From Actinomadura rubteroloni (GTDB lineage: Bacteria > Actinomycetota > Actinomycetes > Streptosporangiales > Streptosporangiaceae), in NCBI RefSeq assembly GCF_002911665.1, contig NZ_MTBP01000004.1:1-64000 (forward strand): DNA of 64,000 nucleotides, given 5' to 3'. Shown one piece after another: positions 62,586 to 64,000 of this stretch. The translations under genes were made by a program, and so were the position numbers. The notes beneath the pieces are model-generated. The model was not told the DNA's origin, searched no databases, and saw only the letters and a list, made by a program, of their open reading frames with translations. Each line of letters starts with the position of its first letter. Within the stretch, counting starts at the first letter, position 1.

Positions 62586-64000
62586 TTGACCGCCGCGACA
62601 GCCGAACCCACGACCGACGACCCGCAGGGCTACTCCGCCCGGCACCTCTCGGTGCTGGAGGGGCTGGAGGCCGTCCGCAAGCGTCCCGGAATGTACATCG
62701 GGTCCACCGACAGCCGGGGCCTCGCGCACTGCCTCTGGGAGATCGTCGACAACTCCGTCGACGAGGCGCTGGCGGGCTACTGCTCGCACATCCAGGTGAC
62801 CATGCACGCCGACGGCTCGTTCGAGGTCGCCGACGACGGGCGCGGCATCCCGGTGGACGTCGAGCCCCGCACCGGGCTGCCCGGCGTCGAGCTGGTCATG
62901 ACGCGCCTGCACGCGGGCGGCAAGTTCGGCGGCGTGTCCTACACCGCGTCCGGCGGCCTGCACGGCGTCGGCGCGTCCGTCGTCAACGCCCTGTCGGCCC
63001 GCCTCGACGTCGAGATCGACCGCGACGGCCGCACCTGGGCGATGAGCTTCAAGCGCGGCCTGCCCGGCGAGTTCGCCGACGCCGGACGGCCGAACGCCCG
63101 GTTCAAGAAGCGCTCGGGCGTCCACGAGATCGGGCGGGTCGGCAAGAACGTCACCGGCACCCGCACCCGCTTCTGGCCGGACCTGCAGATCTTCCTCAAG
63201 GACGCCACGGTCGACGGCCCCCTGGTCATGGACCGGATGCGGCAGACCGCGTTCCTCATCCCGGGCCTCACCATCGACGTCCGTGACGAGCGCGGCGAGG
63301 AGCCGGTCGAGGAGACGTTCCGCTTCGACGGCGGCATCGGCGAGTTCTGCACCTACCTCGCCAAGGACCCCGCGATCGTGGAGATCCTGCGGCTGGAGGG
63401 CAAGGGCGGGTTCACCGAGACCGTCCCCGTCCTGGACGACCAGGGCCACCTGACCCCGACCGACGTCGAGCGGGAGCTGGAGGTCGACGTCGCGCTGCGC
63501 TGGGGCACCGGCTACGAGACGATCACCCGGTCGTTCGTCAACGTGATCGCCACGCCCAAGGGCGGGACGCACGTGCGCGGGTTCGAGCGGGCGCTGGTGC
63601 GCGTGCTGAACGAGCAGCTCCGCGCCACCAAGCTGCTGAAGAACAACGACGAGGACGTGCTCAAGGAGGACTGCCTGGAGGGCCTGACCGCCGTCGTGAC
63701 GGTCCGGCTGCCCGAGCCGCAGTTCGAGGGGCAGACCAAGGAGATCCTCGGGACGTCCGCCGCGACCCGGATCGTGGCGCAGGTCGTGACGCGCGAGCTG
63801 AAGGCCGTCTTCGACAACCCGGGACGCGGACAGAAGCAGCAGCTCCGGACCGTCCTGGAGAAGGTCGTCGGGGCGGCCAAGACCCGCATCGCGGCCCGCA
63901 CCCAGCGCGACAACCAGCGCCGCAAGAACGCGCTGGAGAACTCGGCGCTGCCCGCCAAGCTGGTGGACTGCCGGTCCGCCGACGACCGCAGCGAGCTGTT
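62586..64000 (+). CDS. parE: DNA topoisomerase IV subunit B, 5' part
   Basis: The first 471 codons of a type IIA topoisomerase ATPase subunit; the gene continues past the window. The GHKL ATPase is complete: YIGSTDSRGLAHCLWEIVDN with the Mg-binding asparagine, VADDGRGIPVD, GGKFGGVSYTASGGLHGVGA, and the transducer part with VNVIATPKGGTHVRGFERAL and the lysine-rich QTKEILGT. GyrB is excluded only by position: an hrdB-like gene 4.8 kb away and the family parE order in Streptomyces argue for ParE. The start is a TTG at 62586 behind GAGGAG; no earlier start with a better site is seen. Confidence 0.9.
   Translation, partial: MTAATAEPTTDDPQGYSARHLSVLEGLEAVRKRPGMYIGSTDSRGLAHCLWEIVDNSVDEALAGYCSHIQVTMHADGSFEVADDGRGIPVDVEPRTGLPGVELVMTRLHAGGKFGGVSYTASGGLHGVGASVVNALSARLDVEIDRDGRTWAMSFKRGLPGEFADAGRPNARFKKRSGVHEIGRVGKNVTGTRTRFWPDLQIFLKDATVDGPLVMDRMRQTAFLIPGLTIDVRDERGEEPVEETFRFDGGIGEFCTYLAKDPAIVEILRLEGKGGFTETVPVLDDQGHLTPTDVERELEVDVALRWGTGYETITRSFVNVIATPKGGTHVRGFERALVRVLNEQLRATKLLKNNDEDVLKEDCLEGLTAVVTVRLPEPQFEGQTKEILGTSAATRIVAQVVTRELKAVFDNPGRGQKQQLRTVLEKVVGAAKTRIAARTQRDNQRRKNALENSALPAKLVDCRSADDRSEL

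Overview
The window is chromosomal DNA from a high-GC actinomycete. Rows I counted in ordinary genes hold 41-44 G+C in 60 bases, starts are often GTG or TTG, and several starts lie 6-8 bases after a TAnnnT box, as in leaderless mRNAs. Family markers are an hrdB-like principal sigma factor near parE, a lexA/LysM divergent pair, nrdR-nrdJ, DUF742, DUF4192, DUF7455 and a tmsA-tmsB pair for 10-methyl (tuberculostearic-type) fatty acids. Together these fit the Thermomonosporaceae (Actinomadura/Thermomonospora-like). The genus is inference.

Layout. 1-200: end of a 5S rRNA gene with two terminators, so a ribosomal RNA operon ends here. 275-4950: DUF523 protein, then a shortened conservon-like set (sensor kinase, DUF742, substrate-binding lipoprotein). 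4976-9250: SDR, flavin monooxygenase, diiron oxygenase and TetR genes with a 34-bp palindromic operator. 9317-16338: AlaT-like aminotransferase, FMN-binding protein, DinG helicase, phosphoribosyltransferase, DUF4192, an unknown protein and a polysaccharide deacetylase. 16446-17680: a hemerythrin gene between two tandem-repeat tracts. 17868-24137: DUF1707 membrane protein, tmsAB, a P450 and an acyl-CoA ligase.

24322-32255: leuS behind a probable leucine leader-peptide attenuator, lexA and a divergent LysM protein sharing two SOS boxes, then nrdR-nrdJ. 32258-34228: a GC-poor gene for a Shedu-family (DUF4263) nuclease with a long unrecognised N-terminal region, the clearest accessory gene. 34467-43036: quinone oxidoreductase, OsmC, TerD-TerA fusion, HhH protein, RNase HII, a NarL-type two-component pair and a membrane-anchored tandem AAA+ ATPase. 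43071-46551: winged-helix protein and the pxpABC 5-oxoprolinase operon, interrupted by a coupled small ORF made of two tandem repeats. 46588-52636: two proteins of a TY-Chap/SseB-like family, one with a very long proline-rich linker, with two unknown proteins. 52720-64000: HhH-GPD protein, PAS-GAF-PP2C phosphatase, principal sigma factor, unknown helical protein, YaaA, DUF7455, an ABC-2 exporter and the 5' part of parE.

Most genes are housekeeping or regulatory. The parts most worth attention are the Shedu gene, the leuS attenuator, the repeat ORF inside pxpABC, the TY-Chap/SseB cluster, the conservon-like set lacking its usual partners, and the repeat tracts around the hemerythrin gene. I saw no tRNA, transposase, integrase or CRISPR array.
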